Positions 30,172-38,272 of a DNA stretch of 44,758 nucleotides are shown here, in pieces. The position numbers were made by a program, and so were the translations under genes. This DNA is from an uncultured Ectothiorhodospiraceae bacterium (lineage in GTDB: Bacteria; Pseudomonadota; Gammaproteobacteria; Nitrococcales; Halorhodospiraceae). The notes beneath the pieces are model-generated. The model was not told the DNA's origin. It ran no database searches and saw only the letters and a program-made list of their open reading frames with translations. The DNA lies in contig CAJXLI010000002.1 of NCBI GenBank assembly GCA_913055575.1, positions 1-44,758 on the forward strand, written 5' to 3'. Position 1 is the stretch's first letter; every line of letters begins with the position of its first letter.

Positions 30172-32631
30172 CTACTGGGCCACCACGTTGATCAGCTTGC
30201 CCGGGACGAAGACCACCTTCTTGATCGACGTACCCTCGACATGCCGGGCCACGTTGGGCTCGGCGAGGGCCGCCTCCTGCGCCTGCTCCTGATCGGCGTC
30301 CGCAGGGAGGGTGACGTGGCCGCGGAGCTTGCCGTTGACCTGGACGACCAGCTCCACCTCGTCCCGGACCAGGGCCTGCTCGTCGGCCTGCGGCCAGGCG
30401 GCGTCCACCACCGCTTGCTCGTGGCCGAGCTCGAGCCAGAGGCGGTGGCACAGGTGGGGCGTGATCGGTGCCAGGATCAGCACCGCCGTCTCCAGCCCCT
30501 CCTGCATCACGGCGCGGCCGGCGTCGCTGGTGTCCGCCTGGGCCTTGCCCAGGGCGTTGCACAGCTCCATGACGGCGGCGATGGCGGTGTTGAAGGTGAA
30601 GCGCTTGCCGATGTCATCGGAGGCCTTGGCGATGGTCTCGTGGGCCTTGCGGCGCAGATCCCGCTGCCCCCCGGTCAGGGCCTCGGGATCCAGCGCCGGC
30701 GCCGGGCCGTGGGCGACGTGGTCGCGGACCAGGCCGTGGAGCCGGCGGAGGAAGCGGTAGGCCCCCTCCACGCCGGAATCCGACCACTCCAGGACCTGGT
30801 CCGGCGGCGCCGCGAACATGGTGAACAGCCGCACCGTATCGGCGCCGAAGCGCTCCACCAGCTCCTGCGGATCCACGGTGTTGCCCTTGGACTTGGACAT
30901 CTTGGCGCCGTCGTTGAGCACCATCCCCTGGGTCAGCAGCCGGGTGAAGGGCTCGTCGGAGCCGAGCAGCCCCTCATCGCGCAGGACCTTGTGGTAGAAG
31001 CGGGCGTAGAGCAGGTGGAGGACGGCGTGCTCGATGCCGCCGATGTACTGATCCACCGGCAGCCACCGGTCCGCGCGCTCGTCGAGCATGGCGTCGTCCC
31101 GGCCGGCGCAGGCGAAGCGGGCGAAGTACCAGGACGACTCCATGAAGGTGTCGAAGGTGTCCGTCTCGCGCTGGGCCGCCGCGCCGCACTGCGGGCAGGT
31201 GGTCTCGTAGAACTCGGGCATGGACTTGAGCGGCGAGCCGCCGCCCGGGGTGATCTCGACGTCCTCGGGCAGGGTGACCGGCAGGTCCTCGTCCGGCACG
31301 GGGACGGGGCCGCAGCTCGCGCAGTGGATCATGGGGATGGGCGCGCCCCAGTAGCGCTGCCGGGAGACTCCCCAGTCGCGCAGCCGGTACTGGAGCTGCC
31401 GCTGGCCGCGGCCCTCGGCCTCCAGCCGCTCGGCGATGGCGTCGAAGGCGCGCTCCGAGGTCATCCCGCTGAACGGCCCGGAGTCCACGAGGATCCCGTA
31501 GTCGCTGAAGGCGCCGCTGGCGATATCGAGCTCCGAGCCGTCGGCCGGATGGACCACCGGGCGGATGGGCAGCCCGTAGGTGCTGGCGAACTCCCAGTCG
31601 CGCTGATCGTGGGCCGGCACCGCCATGACCGCGCCGGAGCCGTACTCCATGAGCACGAAGTTGGCCACCCAGACCGGGATGCGCTCGCCGGTAAGCGGGT
31701 GGACGGCCTGCAGGCCGGTGTCGGCGCCGCGCTTGTCGCGGGCCGCGATCTCGGCCTCCGCGGTCCCCCCGGCGCGAGCCTCCGCCACCAGATCGGCGAC
31801 GGCCGCGTCGTGCTCGGCCAGCTCCAGGCTGATCGGGTGCTCCGGCGCCAGCCCCATGTAGGTGACGCCGTAGAGGGTATCCGGCCGCGTGGTGAAGACC
31901 TCGAGCTCCTCGCCGCGGCCCTCGAGGGGGAAGCGCAGGGCCACCCCCTGCGAGCGGCCGATCCAGTTGCGCTGCATGTTGCGCACCTGGTCCGGCCACC
32001 CCTCCAGGCCGTCCAGGGCATCGAGCAGCTCGTCGGCGTAGTCGGTGATGCGCAGGAACCACTGCGGGATCTCGCGGCGCTCCACGACGGCGCCCGAGCG
32101 CCAGCCGCGGCCGTCGATGACCTGCTCGTTGGCGAGCACCGTCTGGTCCACCGGGTCCCAGTTCACGGGAGCGGTGTCGCGGTAGACCAGGCCCCGGCGG
32201 TAGAGGCGGGTAAAGAGCCACTGCTCCCAGCGGTAGTACGCGGGATCGCAGGTGGCCAGCTCGCGCGACCAGTCGTAGCCGAAGCCGAGCCCCTTGAGCT
32301 GCTCGCGCATGGCGGCGATGTTCTCGCGGGTCCACGCTGCGGGCGGGACGCCGCGCTCCATGGCGGCGTTCTCCGCAGGCAGGCCGAAGGCGTCCCAGCC
32401 CATGGGCTGGAGGACGTTGTAGCCCTGCATGCGCTTGTAGCGGCTGACTACGTCGCCGATGGTGTAGTTGCGGACGTGGCCCATGTGCAGCCGCCCGCTC
32501 GGGTACGGGAACATGGACAGGCAGTAGTAGCCCGGCCGCGGGTCGTCCTCCCGGGCGCGGAAGGTATCGTGCTCCTCCCAGTAGGCCTGGGCCTCGGCTT
32601 CAATCGCTTTCGGTCGATACTGATCGTCCAT
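30172..32631 (-). CDS. leuS: Leucyl-tRNA synthetase
   Basis: Class I aminoacyl-tRNA synthetase that charges tRNA-Leu. The 819-residue protein has the HIGH motif as HMGH ([13 protein letters not shown]), the CP1 editing domain ([20 protein letters not shown]), a zinc-like CPQC segment, and KMSKS in [13 protein letters not shown]. The C-terminal [12 protein letters not shown] domain is present. It is somewhat shorter than E. coli LeuS (860). The ATG at 32631 gives the family N terminus MDDQYRP; an in-frame extension to 32814 is not family-like. First gene of the minus-strand run. Confidence 0.97.
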   Translation of the reverse strand: MDDQYRPKAIEAEAQAYWEEHDTFRAREDDPRPGYYCLSMFPYPSGRLHMGHVRNYTIGDVVSRYKRMQGYNVLQPMGWDAFGLPAENAAMERGVPPAAWTRENIAAMREQLKGLGFGYDWSRELATCDPAYYRWEQWLFTRLYRRGLVYRDTAPVNWDPVDQTVLANEQVIDGRGWRSGAVVERREIPQWFLRITDYADELLDALDGLEGWPDQVRNMQRNWIGRSQGVALRFPLEGRGEELEVFTTRPDTLYGVTYMGLAPEHPISLELAEHDAAVADLVAEARAGGTAEAEIAARDKRGADTGLQAVHPLTGERIPVWVANFVLMEYGSGAVMAVPAHDQRDWEFASTYGLPIRPVVHPADGSELDIASGAFSDYGILVDSGPFSGMTSERAFDAIAERLEAEGRGQRQLQYRLRDWGVSRQRYWGAPIPMIHCASCGPVPVPDEDLPVTLPEDVEITPGGGSPLKSMPEFYETTCPQCGAAAQRETDTFDTFMESSWYFARFACAGRDDAMLDERADRWLPVDQYIGGIEHAVLHLLYARFYHKVLRDEGLLGSDEPFTRLLTQGMVLNDGAKMSKSKGNTVDPQELVERFGADTVRLFTMFAAPPDQVLEWSDSGVEGAYRFLRRLHGLVRDHVAHGPAPALDPEALTGGQRDLRRKAHETIAKASDDIGKRFTFNTAIAAVMELCNALGKAQADTSDAGRAVMQEGLETAVLILAPITPHLCHRLWLELGHEQAVVDAAWPQADEQALVRDEVELVVQVNGKLRGHVTLPADADQEQAQEAALAEPNVARHVEGTSIKKVVFVPGKLINVVAQ

Positions 32632-32831
32632 CGGTGTCCGTCGCTCTACCCGGCAGGTGAGCCTTTCAGGATAAAGGAGCAGCTCCCTGCCCTGCCAGGG
32701 CCCGGGCCCGGCGATGCCGGGCCAGACGGCCGGTAGCCGCAGGGCGATCCGCCTGCACAATGCGGTCCGGAGGTTGTAACTTGTAGGCTGGGAGCGCTGG
32801 ATCAACCCTGACACGCCCCACGGGAGGCCCC
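32632..32831. other. Divergent gap between leuS and the zinc-ribbon gene
   Basis: This 200-bp gap must hold both divergent promoters, but I see no convincing -35/-10 pair for either. It contains a perfect 8-bp hairpin (GGCCCGGC, GAT, GCCGGGCC at 32705-32723) and a small GGAGC-A-GCTCC palindrome, both within the leuS leader if transcription starts beyond them. Confidence 0.45.
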
Positions 32832-33389
32832 ATGATCGAGAACCACGGCTCCGAGCACGAGGAGAGCCACCTTACCGCCGCCTACGAGCGCATGCTCAAG
32901 CGGCTACGCGAGGCCATCGCCGACACCGAGGACGGTGGCCCGCGCCTGGAGGAGGCGCTGGCGGGGATCAAGCAGCGCATGGTCGACAACGGCGAGCTCG
33001 CCGCCGAGGAGGCCGAGCGCGTCGCCCAGGCGCTGCAGCGGGATATGCACGAGGCCGGCGCCTGGCTCGCCGACAAAGGCCACAAGCACGCCCTGCGCGA
33101 CTGGCTGCGCATGGACGTGCAGATGCTCGAGAGCTGGCTCTGGGAGGCCCTCTCCTCGGTAGCCGACCGGACCCGGCTGGAGCTGGAGGGCTTCGTGACC
33201 ACCGGGGAGCCGAGCCTCTACCACACCGGGGAGATCGCGGGCCCGGGCCAGCTCGAGTGCATCGCCTGCGGACGGGTCATCACCCTGGAGCGCGCCGGCC
33301 ACATCCCGCCCTGCCCGGCATGCAGCCACACCGATTTCGTCCGCGCCCCGCACGGTGACTCGGACAACGACGAGCCAAGCTCGGGATAG
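32832..33389 (+). CDS. Zinc-ribbon protein of the YbeL/DUF1451 family
   Basis: Soluble 185-residue protein that looks like the DUF1451 family (E. coli YbeL, near leuS). The N-terminal two thirds are helical and charged ([32 protein letters not shown]). The C-terminal end has a zinc ribbon with Cys pairs CIAC and CPAC ([20 protein letters not shown]). Function is unknown. The ATG has GGGAGG 6 nt upstream. It is transcribed divergently from leuS. Confidence 0.85.
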   Translation: MIENHGSEHEESHLTAAYERMLKRLREAIADTEDGGPRLEEALAGIKQRMVDNGELAAEEAERVAQALQRDMHEAGAWLADKGHKHALRDWLRMDVQMLESWLWEALSSVADRTRLELEGFVTTGEPSLYHTGEIAGPGQLECIACGRVITLERAGHIPPCPACSHTDFVRAPHGDSDNDEPSSG

Positions 33390-33402
33390 TCCGCCACGGC
33401 TG

Positions 33403-33427
33403 GCCCGCCACTGCGGCCTCGGCGGGC
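33403..33427 (+). terminator. Possible terminator hairpin after the YbeL-like gene
   Basis: GCCCGCC and GGCGGGC form a 7-bp stem with an 11-nt loop, 14 bp after the stop codon. There is no T-run, so it is a weak candidate. Confidence 0.3.
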
Positions 33428-33532
33428 TACGCCCGGACCTCTGGCGACGGGGCTCGGCTTGCCAGGCTCGCGCAGGATAGGAGGCGCTGGAACGGCCTGC
33501 CGGAGGCTAAGGAATCGGAGGGGGAAAGAAAC

Positions 33533-33607
33533 TGGAGCGGGTGATGGGATTCGAACCCACGACCCCAACCTTGGCAAGGTTGTGCTCTACCACTGAGCTA
33601 CACCCGC
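33533..33607 (-). tRNA. tRNA-Gly (anticodon GCC)
   Basis: On the minus strand, GCGGGTG (33607-33601) pairs with CACCCGC to form the acceptor stem, followed by discriminator U and an encoded CCA (33535-33533). The D arm starts GCTCAGTGGTAGAGC, the anticodon arm has GCC at 33575-33573 within TTGCCAA, and the T arm carries the GGTTCGAATCC loop. The length is 75 nt with CCA. It lies between feoC and the YbeL-like gene. Confidence 0.97.
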
Positions 33608-33626
33608 TGCGTTGTTGCGATTGCGT

Positions 33627-33654
33627 ATTCTACGGATTGCTGCGCGCGCGTCAA
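33627..33654 (-). promoter_or_regulatory. Sigma-70 promoter of tRNA-Gly
   Basis: On the minus strand, TTGACG (33649-33654) and TAGAAT (33627-33632) are separated by 16 bp. The -10 ends 19 bp before the tRNA 5' end. This is the best sigma-70 match I see in the window. Confidence 0.7.
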
Positions 33655-33700
33655 CACCCCTCTCGCCCTGGCTGGCTAGCCCTGGCACCGCCCCGCGCGG

Positions 33701-33991
33701 CTAGTCCGGCCGCGCGGCGGCGCGCCGGCCCGCCTCGGTCAGGCACCACAGCCGCTGCGGCCCCGAGCCGCCCCCGCCGCCCGCGCACGCCGGGCCGACG
33801 GGGCACTCGCGGCACGCCGCCGGCCGGCACGCCGCGGCCGACGCTGTGACGCCCTCGACGTAGCCGGCGGCATCGAGGCGCTCGAGCACGGTCTCGAGCA
33901 TCGACGGCGAGATCGCCAGCCGCCGCGCCAGCTGCCGCCGGTCGACGGCGCCGCCGGCGGCGTGGAGCTCGGCGAGCACCCGGCGGATCAC
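33701..33991 (-). CDS. feoC: FeoC-like winged-helix protein
   Basis: Small protein of 96 residues at the end of the feo operon. It has a winged-helix N-terminal domain (VDRRQLARRLAISPSMLETVLERLDAAGYVEG) with the helix-turn-helix core RQLARRLAISPSMLETVL. A Cys-rich loop follows with four Cys (CRPAACRECPVGPAC), as in FeoC proteins that bind an iron-sulfur cluster. FeoC is thought to control FeoB stability or activity. The start is a GTG overlapping the feoB stop by 4 bp (GTGA). The loop is longer than in E. coli FeoC. Confidence 0.85.
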   Translation of the reverse strand: MIRRVLAELHAAGGAVDRRQLARRLAISPSMLETVLERLDAAGYVEGVTASAAACRPAACRECPVGPACAGGGGGSGPQRLWCLTEAGRRAAARPD

Positions 33992-36033
33992 GCCCCGCCC
34001 CCCAGGCCGAGGAGCAGGGCGCCCTGGTAGACCGCGATCCCGCCGAGCACGGAGACCCCGAGCAGCAGGGCGATGCTCACCGCCGGCCAGCGCCAGCCGC
34101 CGGTCTCCTGGCGGATGGCGGCGACCGTGGCCATGCACGGGATGAAGAGCATCGCCACGGTGAGGAAGGCCAGCCCGGAGGCCGGGCCCACGGCGGCCGG
34201 CAGCGCCTCCGCCAGCCCCTGCGCCCCCTCGCCGAGGCCGTAGAGGATGCCGAGCGTGGAGATCGCCACCTCCTTGGCGACGAAGCTCGACAGCAGCGCG
34301 GCGATCAGCCGCCAGTCGAGGCCCATCAGGTCGCCGAGCGGGGCCATCCAGTGCCCGATCTGCGCCAGGGCGCTGCTCTCGATCCCCGGCCCGGGGAAGC
34401 TCGACAGGGCCCAGACGGCGGTGGCGGCGAGCACGATGACCGTCCCGGCTTTGTGCACGAACTCCTTGAGCTGGGCGTAGACGTGGTACATCGTCGTGCG
34501 CAGCTGCGGGCGCTGGTAGAGGGGCAGCTCCATGAGGAAGGCGCTGCTCTCGCCGCGCAGGGCGGTCCGGTGCAGGAGCAGGCCCAGCCCGGCGAGCACC
34601 GCCAGGTTGAGCCCGATCAGCCCGAGGGTGGCCAGCAGGGCCCAGTCGCCGAAGAAGATCGGCGCCAGCACCGCCAGGATCGCCAGCCGGGCGGAGCAGG
34701 GCACCAGCGGGGCGAGGAGGATGGTCAGCAGCCGCTCGCGGCGCGACTCGATGATCCGCGTGCCCACCACCGAGACGACGTTGCAGCCGAGCCCCAGGGT
34801 CAGCGGCAGGGCGCTCTTGCCGTGCAGGCCCACGGCGTGCATGAGCCGGTCGAGGAGGAGGGCGACCCGGGCGAGGTAGCCGCTGTCCTCGAGCAGGCCC
34901 ATGAGCGTGAAGAAGATCGCGAGGATAGGCAGGAAGGTCAGCACCGTCCCCACCCCGGTGATCACCCCGTCGACCACCAGCCCCGAGACCCAGCCCGGTG
35001 CCGGGGCGAGCAGCGCCTCGGCCCCCGCAGCCGCCGTCTGGACGACCGTGGCGTCGAGCCAGCCCTGCAGGGGCAGGGCGATCTGGAAGGTCAGCCCCAG
35101 GACCCCGGCGAGGAGGGCGAGGAGCAGCAGCGGGCCGCCGACGCTATGGGTCGCCACGCGGTCGAGCCGATCGGTCCACGAGGCCTGCCCCGCCCGGGGG
35201 CGCTCGACGGCCGCCTGGACGATGGACTGGACCCAGTCGCAGCGGGCGCCGAGGATGTCGAGCACTACCTCCTCGTGGCGGTGGAGCTCGTCGTCGAGGG
35301 CCTCCCACTCCGCCGCCGAGAGCCACGCCTCGGCCCACTCGCGTACCTGCGGGTCCCCCTCGAGGAGCTTCTGCGCCAGCCAGTGCGGGTCGTAGGGGGC
35401 GGGGGCGGCCGGCCGGATCCGCTCGGCGATGCGCGCCAGGGCCGCGGCGCTGCGCGGGCGCACCTGGGGCGGGCTCGGCTGGCAGCGCTCCGGCGCGCGC
35501 CGCAGCGCCTCGACGCTGGCGAGCAGCTCCGAGATGCCGGTGGCGTCGCGGGCGACGAGGGGGACCACGGGGAGGCCGAGGGCCCGGGCCAGCGCCTGGG
35601 CATCGACGTGGATACCGTGGCGCCGGGCGACGTCCACGCGGTTGAGGCCGACGACCACGCGCTTGTGGAGCGCCAGCACCTCGCTGAGCAGGTACAGGCT
35701 GCGCTCGAGGGCGACGGCGTCAGCGAGGAAGACGACGACCTCCGGCTGCTGGTGCTGGAGGTAGTCGCGGACGATCTGCTCCTCCTCGGAGCCGGCCGTG
35801 AGGCTGTAGCTCCCGGGCAGATCGACGAGCCGCTGCTGCTGGCCCTCGAGCTCGATCCACCCCTCCTTGCGCCCGACGGTCTTCCCCGGCCAGTTGCCGA
35901 TGTGCTGGCGCAGCCCAGTGAGGGTATTGAAGACCGTGCTCTTGCCGACGTTGGGCTGGCCGAGCAGGGCGATCTCGGCGGCGGCCCCCGCCTCGTCGGC
36001 CGCGGTGGAGCGGTCGGGCTCGCTTACGGCCAT
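33988..36033 (-). CDS. feoB: Ferrous iron transporter FeoB
   Basis: Inner-membrane Fe(II) transporter with an N-terminal GTPase. The 681-residue product has G1 GQPNVGKST, G3 DLPGSYSL and G4-like NRVD in VVVGLNRVDVARR. A helical GDI-like region follows, then about eight or more hydrophobic segments (for example LLLLALLAGVLGLTFQIAL) and the PCSARLAIL gate-type Cys motif. It is shorter than E. coli FeoB (773), a common form. It overlaps both feoA and feoC, so the three genes form one operon. Confidence 0.96.
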   Translation of the reverse strand: MAVSEPDRSTAADEAGAAAEIALLGQPNVGKSTVFNTLTGLRQHIGNWPGKTVGRKEGWIELEGQQQRLVDLPGSYSLTAGSEEEQIVRDYLQHQQPEVVVFLADAVALERSLYLLSEVLALHKRVVVGLNRVDVARRHGIHVDAQALARALGLPVVPLVARDATGISELLASVEALRRAPERCQPSPPQVRPRSAAALARIAERIRPAAPAPYDPHWLAQKLLEGDPQVREWAEAWLSAAEWEALDDELHRHEEVVLDILGARCDWVQSIVQAAVERPRAGQASWTDRLDRVATHSVGGPLLLLALLAGVLGLTFQIALPLQGWLDATVVQTAAAGAEALLAPAPGWVSGLVVDGVITGVGTVLTFLPILAIFFTLMGLLEDSGYLARVALLLDRLMHAVGLHGKSALPLTLGLGCNVVSVVGTRIIESRRERLLTILLAPLVPCSARLAILAVLAPIFFGDWALLATLGLIGLNLAVLAGLGLLLHRTALRGESSAFLMELPLYQRPQLRTTMYHVYAQLKEFVHKAGTVIVLAATAVWALSSFPGPGIESSALAQIGHWMAPLGDLMGLDWRLIAALLSSFVAKEVAISTLGILYGLGEGAQGLAEALPAAVGPASGLAFLTVAMLFIPCMATVAAIRQETGGWRWPAVSIALLLGVSVLGGIAVYQGALLLGLGGGA

Positions 36034-36374
36034 CGCCGCTCCTCGGCCTGCGGCTCCCCGAGCGGCGCAGTCCGGACCTTGTCAGCCTGGCCGCGGCCGA
36101 CGGCGACCCGGGTGTTGTGGACCTGGACCAGGATCGGCCCGCGCCGGGAGCTGCGGACGACCTGCAGGCAGGTGCCGGGCACCAGACCCAGCGCGGAGAG
36201 GCGGTCGAGGCTCCTGTAGCCGCCGTCGATGCCCTGGACCACGGCCTGCGTCCCCGGCGGGAGCTCGTGGAGCGGATGGCTCGCGGCGCTCCCCGCGCCG
36301 CTCCCTGCCCCTTCATCCTCGATAGCGTGGCCCTCTTGCGCAGCCGGGGGCGCTGTCCAGTGGAACCTCTTCAT
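36024..36374 (-). CDS. feoA: Ferrous iron transport protein FeoA
   Basis: SH3-like FeoA protein of 116 residues required for FeoB activity. The FeoA domain is in the C-terminal two thirds (LHELPPGTQAVVQGIDGGYRSLDRLSALGLVPGTCLQVV; core elements PGTQAVVQGI and RLSALGLVPGT). It has an unusual N-terminal extension of about 38 residues rich in Gly and Ala. The ATG at 36374 is preceded by GGAGG 5 nt upstream; a GTG at 36386 is less likely. It overlaps feoB by 10 bp and is first in feoABC. Confidence 0.9.
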   Translation of the reverse strand: MKRFHWTAPPAAQEGHAIEDEGAGSGAGSAASHPLHELPPGTQAVVQGIDGGYRSLDRLSALGLVPGTCLQVVRSSRRGPILVQVHNTRVAVGRGQADKVRTAPLGEPQAEERRWP

Positions 36375-36440
36375 GACTGCCTCCACGTTGAATCGCTTCA
36401 GCTATAGACGGGATCCATAGCGTCGATCGGTATAGAGCGA

Positions 36441-36469
36441 TTTCTACTACATATGAGAATGAGTTGCAA
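36441..36469 (-). promoter_or_regulatory. Sigma-70 promoter of feoABC
   Basis: On the minus strand, TTGCAA (36464-36469) and TAGAAA (36441-36446) are separated by exactly 17 bp, 67 bp upstream of the feoA ATG. Fur-box-like bases lie in the spacer and across the -35. Confidence 0.6.
36454..36468. promoter_or_regulatory. Candidate Fur box overlapping the feo promoter
   Basis: TGAGAATGAGTTGCA matches the 7-1-7 Fur consensus TGATAAT-N-ATTATCA at 10 to 11 of 14 positions. It overlaps the feoA spacer and -35, the expected place for iron-dependent repression. Assignment rests on motif and position only. Confidence 0.55.
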
Positions 36470-36511
36470 TTGCAGAAGATGACGCACCCGCCCCTGGGAC
36501 ACGTCGAGCGA

Positions 36512-36545
36512 CACCCTGCAAGACAGAGCCCACCCTGCAAGACAG
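36512..36545. repeat. Pair of 15-bp direct repeats
   Basis: CACCCTGCAAGACAG occurs exactly twice, at 36512-36526 and 36531-36545, separated by 4 bp (19-bp period, not quite two helical turns). They lie 43 bp upstream of the feo -35. No known protein site was recognised. Confidence 0.75.
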
Positions 36546-36663
36546 GACCGGCATCACCTCGGGCCGTCAGAGCGCTGGCGCCAGCCCCCCGAGCAGGCGA
36601 GGCACGGCCGCGGGCCGGCGAGCCAGGCGCCTGACGCCGGAAGACCGACACAAGGGCGACGTC

Positions 36664-36681
36664 GTGTCCGAGAGCGTACAC
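36664..36681 (+). promoter_or_regulatory. NifA upstream activating sequence of nifE
   Basis: TGT (36665-36667), 10 bp, ACA (36678-36680) is an exact match to the NifA consensus TGT-N10-ACA, extended to GTGT-N10-ACAC. It lies 114 bp upstream of the -24 element, within the normal range for NifA. Confidence 0.75.
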
Positions 36682-36715
36682 CGGCCCGGGCCGCCTGCGC
36701 CGGGAGCGGCCTACC

Positions 36716-36760
36716 GGAGCGGGCGCGTGCGGAGCGGGCGCGTGCGGACCGGGCGCGTGC
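36716..36760. repeat. Three tandem 15-bp repeats between the NifA site and promoter
   Basis: GGAGCGGGCGCGTGC occurs at 36716-36730 and 36731-36745. A third copy with one change, GGACCGGGCGCGTGC, follows at 36746-36760. The array sits in the looping region where an AT-rich IHF site would often be found. Confidence 0.8.
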
Positions 36761-36794
36761 CCGCGGCACGGGCAGCCGGGCCTCCCCCGGCGCA

Positions 36795-36810
36795 TGGCAC
36801 GCCGCTTGCT
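36795..36810 (+). promoter_or_regulatory. Sigma-54 (-24/-12) promoter of nifE
   Basis: TGGCAC-N5-TTGCT is a perfect match to the sigma-54 consensus TGGCAC-N5-TTGCW. It ends 40 bp upstream of the nifE ATG and lies downstream of a NifA site. Confidence 0.88.
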
Positions 36811-36850
36811 AGGTCCCTAGTGACGCACGAACCACGATGGGGCTGTAACC

Positions 36851-38254
36851 ATGCGCACCCAAGAGATCGCCGCCCTGCTCGACGAGCCCGGCTGCCCCCA
36901 CAGCCCGGGCCAGAAGGGCGGCTGCGCCCGGGCCACGCCGGGGGCAGCCGCCGGTGGCTGCGCCTTCGACGGGGCGCAGATCACCCTGCTGCCCATCGCC
37001 GACGCCGCCCACATCATCCACGGCCCCATCAGCTGCGCCGGCAGCTCCTGGGATAACCGCGGCACCCGCTCTACGGGGCCGACGATGTGGCGCTTCGGCA
37101 TGACCACGGACCTCAGCGAGCAGGACATCATCATGGGCCGCAGCGAGGAGCGGCTCTTCCACGCCATCAAGCAGGCCGTGGACGACTACGAGCCGGCTGC
37201 GGTCTTCGTCTACAACACCTGCGTCCCGGCGCTAACCGGGGACGACCTCGAGGCGATCTGCAAGAGCGCCGCACAGCACTGGGGCACACCGGTGGTGCCG
37301 GTGGACTGCGCCGGCTTCTACGGCAGCAAGAACCTGGGCAACCGCATCGCCGGCGAGGCGTTGCTCAACCACGTCATCGGCACCCGGGAGCCCGAGCCGT
37401 TGCCGCCGGAGGGGCAAGGCCAGCGCATCCACGACATCGGCCTGATCGGCGAGTTCAACATCGCCGGCGAGTTCTGGAACGTGCTGCCGCTGCTCGACGA
37501 GCTCGGGCTGCGGCTGCTGTCGAGCATCTCCGGCGACGCCCGTTTCCAGGAGGTGCAGACCCTCCACCGCAGCGAGGCCAACATGCTCGTCTGCTCCAAG
37601 GCGCTGATGAACGTCGCCCGCCAGTGCCACGAGCGCTACGGCACGCCCTACTTCGAGGGCAGCTTCTACGGCGTCGCGGACACCTCGGCGGCGCTGCGCA
37701 GCTTCGCCGAGTCCATCGGCGACCCGGACCTGAGCGAGCGGACCGAGCGGCTCATCGCGCGCGAGGAGGCGCGCATCGACGCCGAGCTGGCCCCGTACCG
37801 GGAGCGGCTGCGCGGGCGGCGGGCCCTGCTCTATACCGGCGGCGTGAAGAGCTGGTCCGTGGTCTCGGCGCTACAGGACCTGGGCATGGAGATCGTCGCC
37901 ACCGGTACCACCAAGTCCACGGAGGCGGACAAGGCGCGCATCCGGGACCTGATGGGCGATAGCGCCCGCATGCTCGACTCCGGCGCGCCGCGGACGCTCA
38001 TCGACACCGTCCACGGCCACGACGCCGACGTCCTCATCGCCGGTGGACGGAATATGTACACGGCCTACAAGGCGCGCATCCCGTTCCTGGACATCAATCA
38101 GGAGCGGCCGCACGCCTACGCCGGCTACGACGGCATGATCGAGCTCGCGAGGCAGCTGTGCCGGACCATCGATAGCCCTATCTGGCCGCAGGTCCGGGAG
38201 CCGGCCCCGTGGGAACAGGAGCCGGCCCCGTGGTGGGAAGCGGCAGCATCCTGA
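36851..38254 (+). CDS. nifE: Nitrogenase FeMo-cofactor scaffold protein NifE
   Basis: Alpha-type subunit of the NifEN scaffold on which the NifB product becomes the iron-molybdenum cofactor. The 467-residue protein has the Cys-rich N terminus [16 protein letters not shown] and GGCAFDG, then [16 protein letters not shown], the [15 protein letters not shown] segment and the [19 protein letters not shown] Rossmann part. Near the C terminus it has [17 protein letters not shown]. The sequence separates it from NifD by the lack of the [12 protein letters not shown] segment. It follows a NifA-sigma-54 promoter and is 18 bp upstream of nifN. Confidence 0.96.
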   Translation: MRTQEIAALLDEPGCPHSPGQKGGCARATPGAAAGGCAFDGAQITLLPIADAAHIIHGPISCAGSSWDNRGTRSTGPTMWRFGMTTDLSEQDIIMGRSEERLFHAIKQAVDDYEPAAVFVYNTCVPALTGDDLEAICKSAAQHWGTPVVPVDCAGFYGSKNLGNRIAGEALLNHVIGTREPEPLPPEGQGQRIHDIGLIGEFNIAGEFWNVLPLLDELGLRLLSSISGDARFQEVQTLHRSEANMLVCSKALMNVARQCHERYGTPYFEGSFYGVADTSAALRSFAESIGDPDLSERTERLIAREEARIDAELAPYRERLRGRRALLYTGGVKSWSVVSALQDLGMEIVATGTTKSTEADKARIRDLMGDSARMLDSGAPRTLIDTVHGHDADVLIAGGRNMYTAYKARIPFLDINQERPHAYAGYDGMIELARQLCRTIDSPIWPQVREPAPWEQEPAPWWEAAAS

Positions 38255-38272
38255 CAGGAGGGAGCCAACGCC

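Larger units (their letters stand above)
36375..36850. other. feoA-nifE intergenic control region
   Basis: A 476-bp gap with no gene I can support. From left to right it holds the feoA leader, the feo promoter and Fur-like site, two 15-bp direct repeats (36512-36545), a GC-rich stretch, the NifA site (36665-36680), three tandem 15-bp repeats (36716-36760), and the sigma-54 promoter of nifE (36795-36810). Confidence 0.8.

Noticed and set aside
30241-32736. Long plus-strand open frame opposite leuS
   Set aside because: Antisense to an intact leuS with HMGH and KMSKS motifs; composition is that of a shadow frame.
32632-32814. N-terminal extension of LeuS
   Set aside because: The extension is not family-like; MDDQYRP at 32631 is the usual LeuS N terminus.
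34351-36219. Long plus-strand open frame opposite feoB and feoA
   Set aside because: Antisense to intact feoB and feoA; no recognisable domain.
36512-36760. Repeats in the feoA-nifE gap as a CRISPR array
   Set aside because: Repeats are only 15 bp, with a 4-bp or no spacer, two or three copies, and no cas genes nearby.
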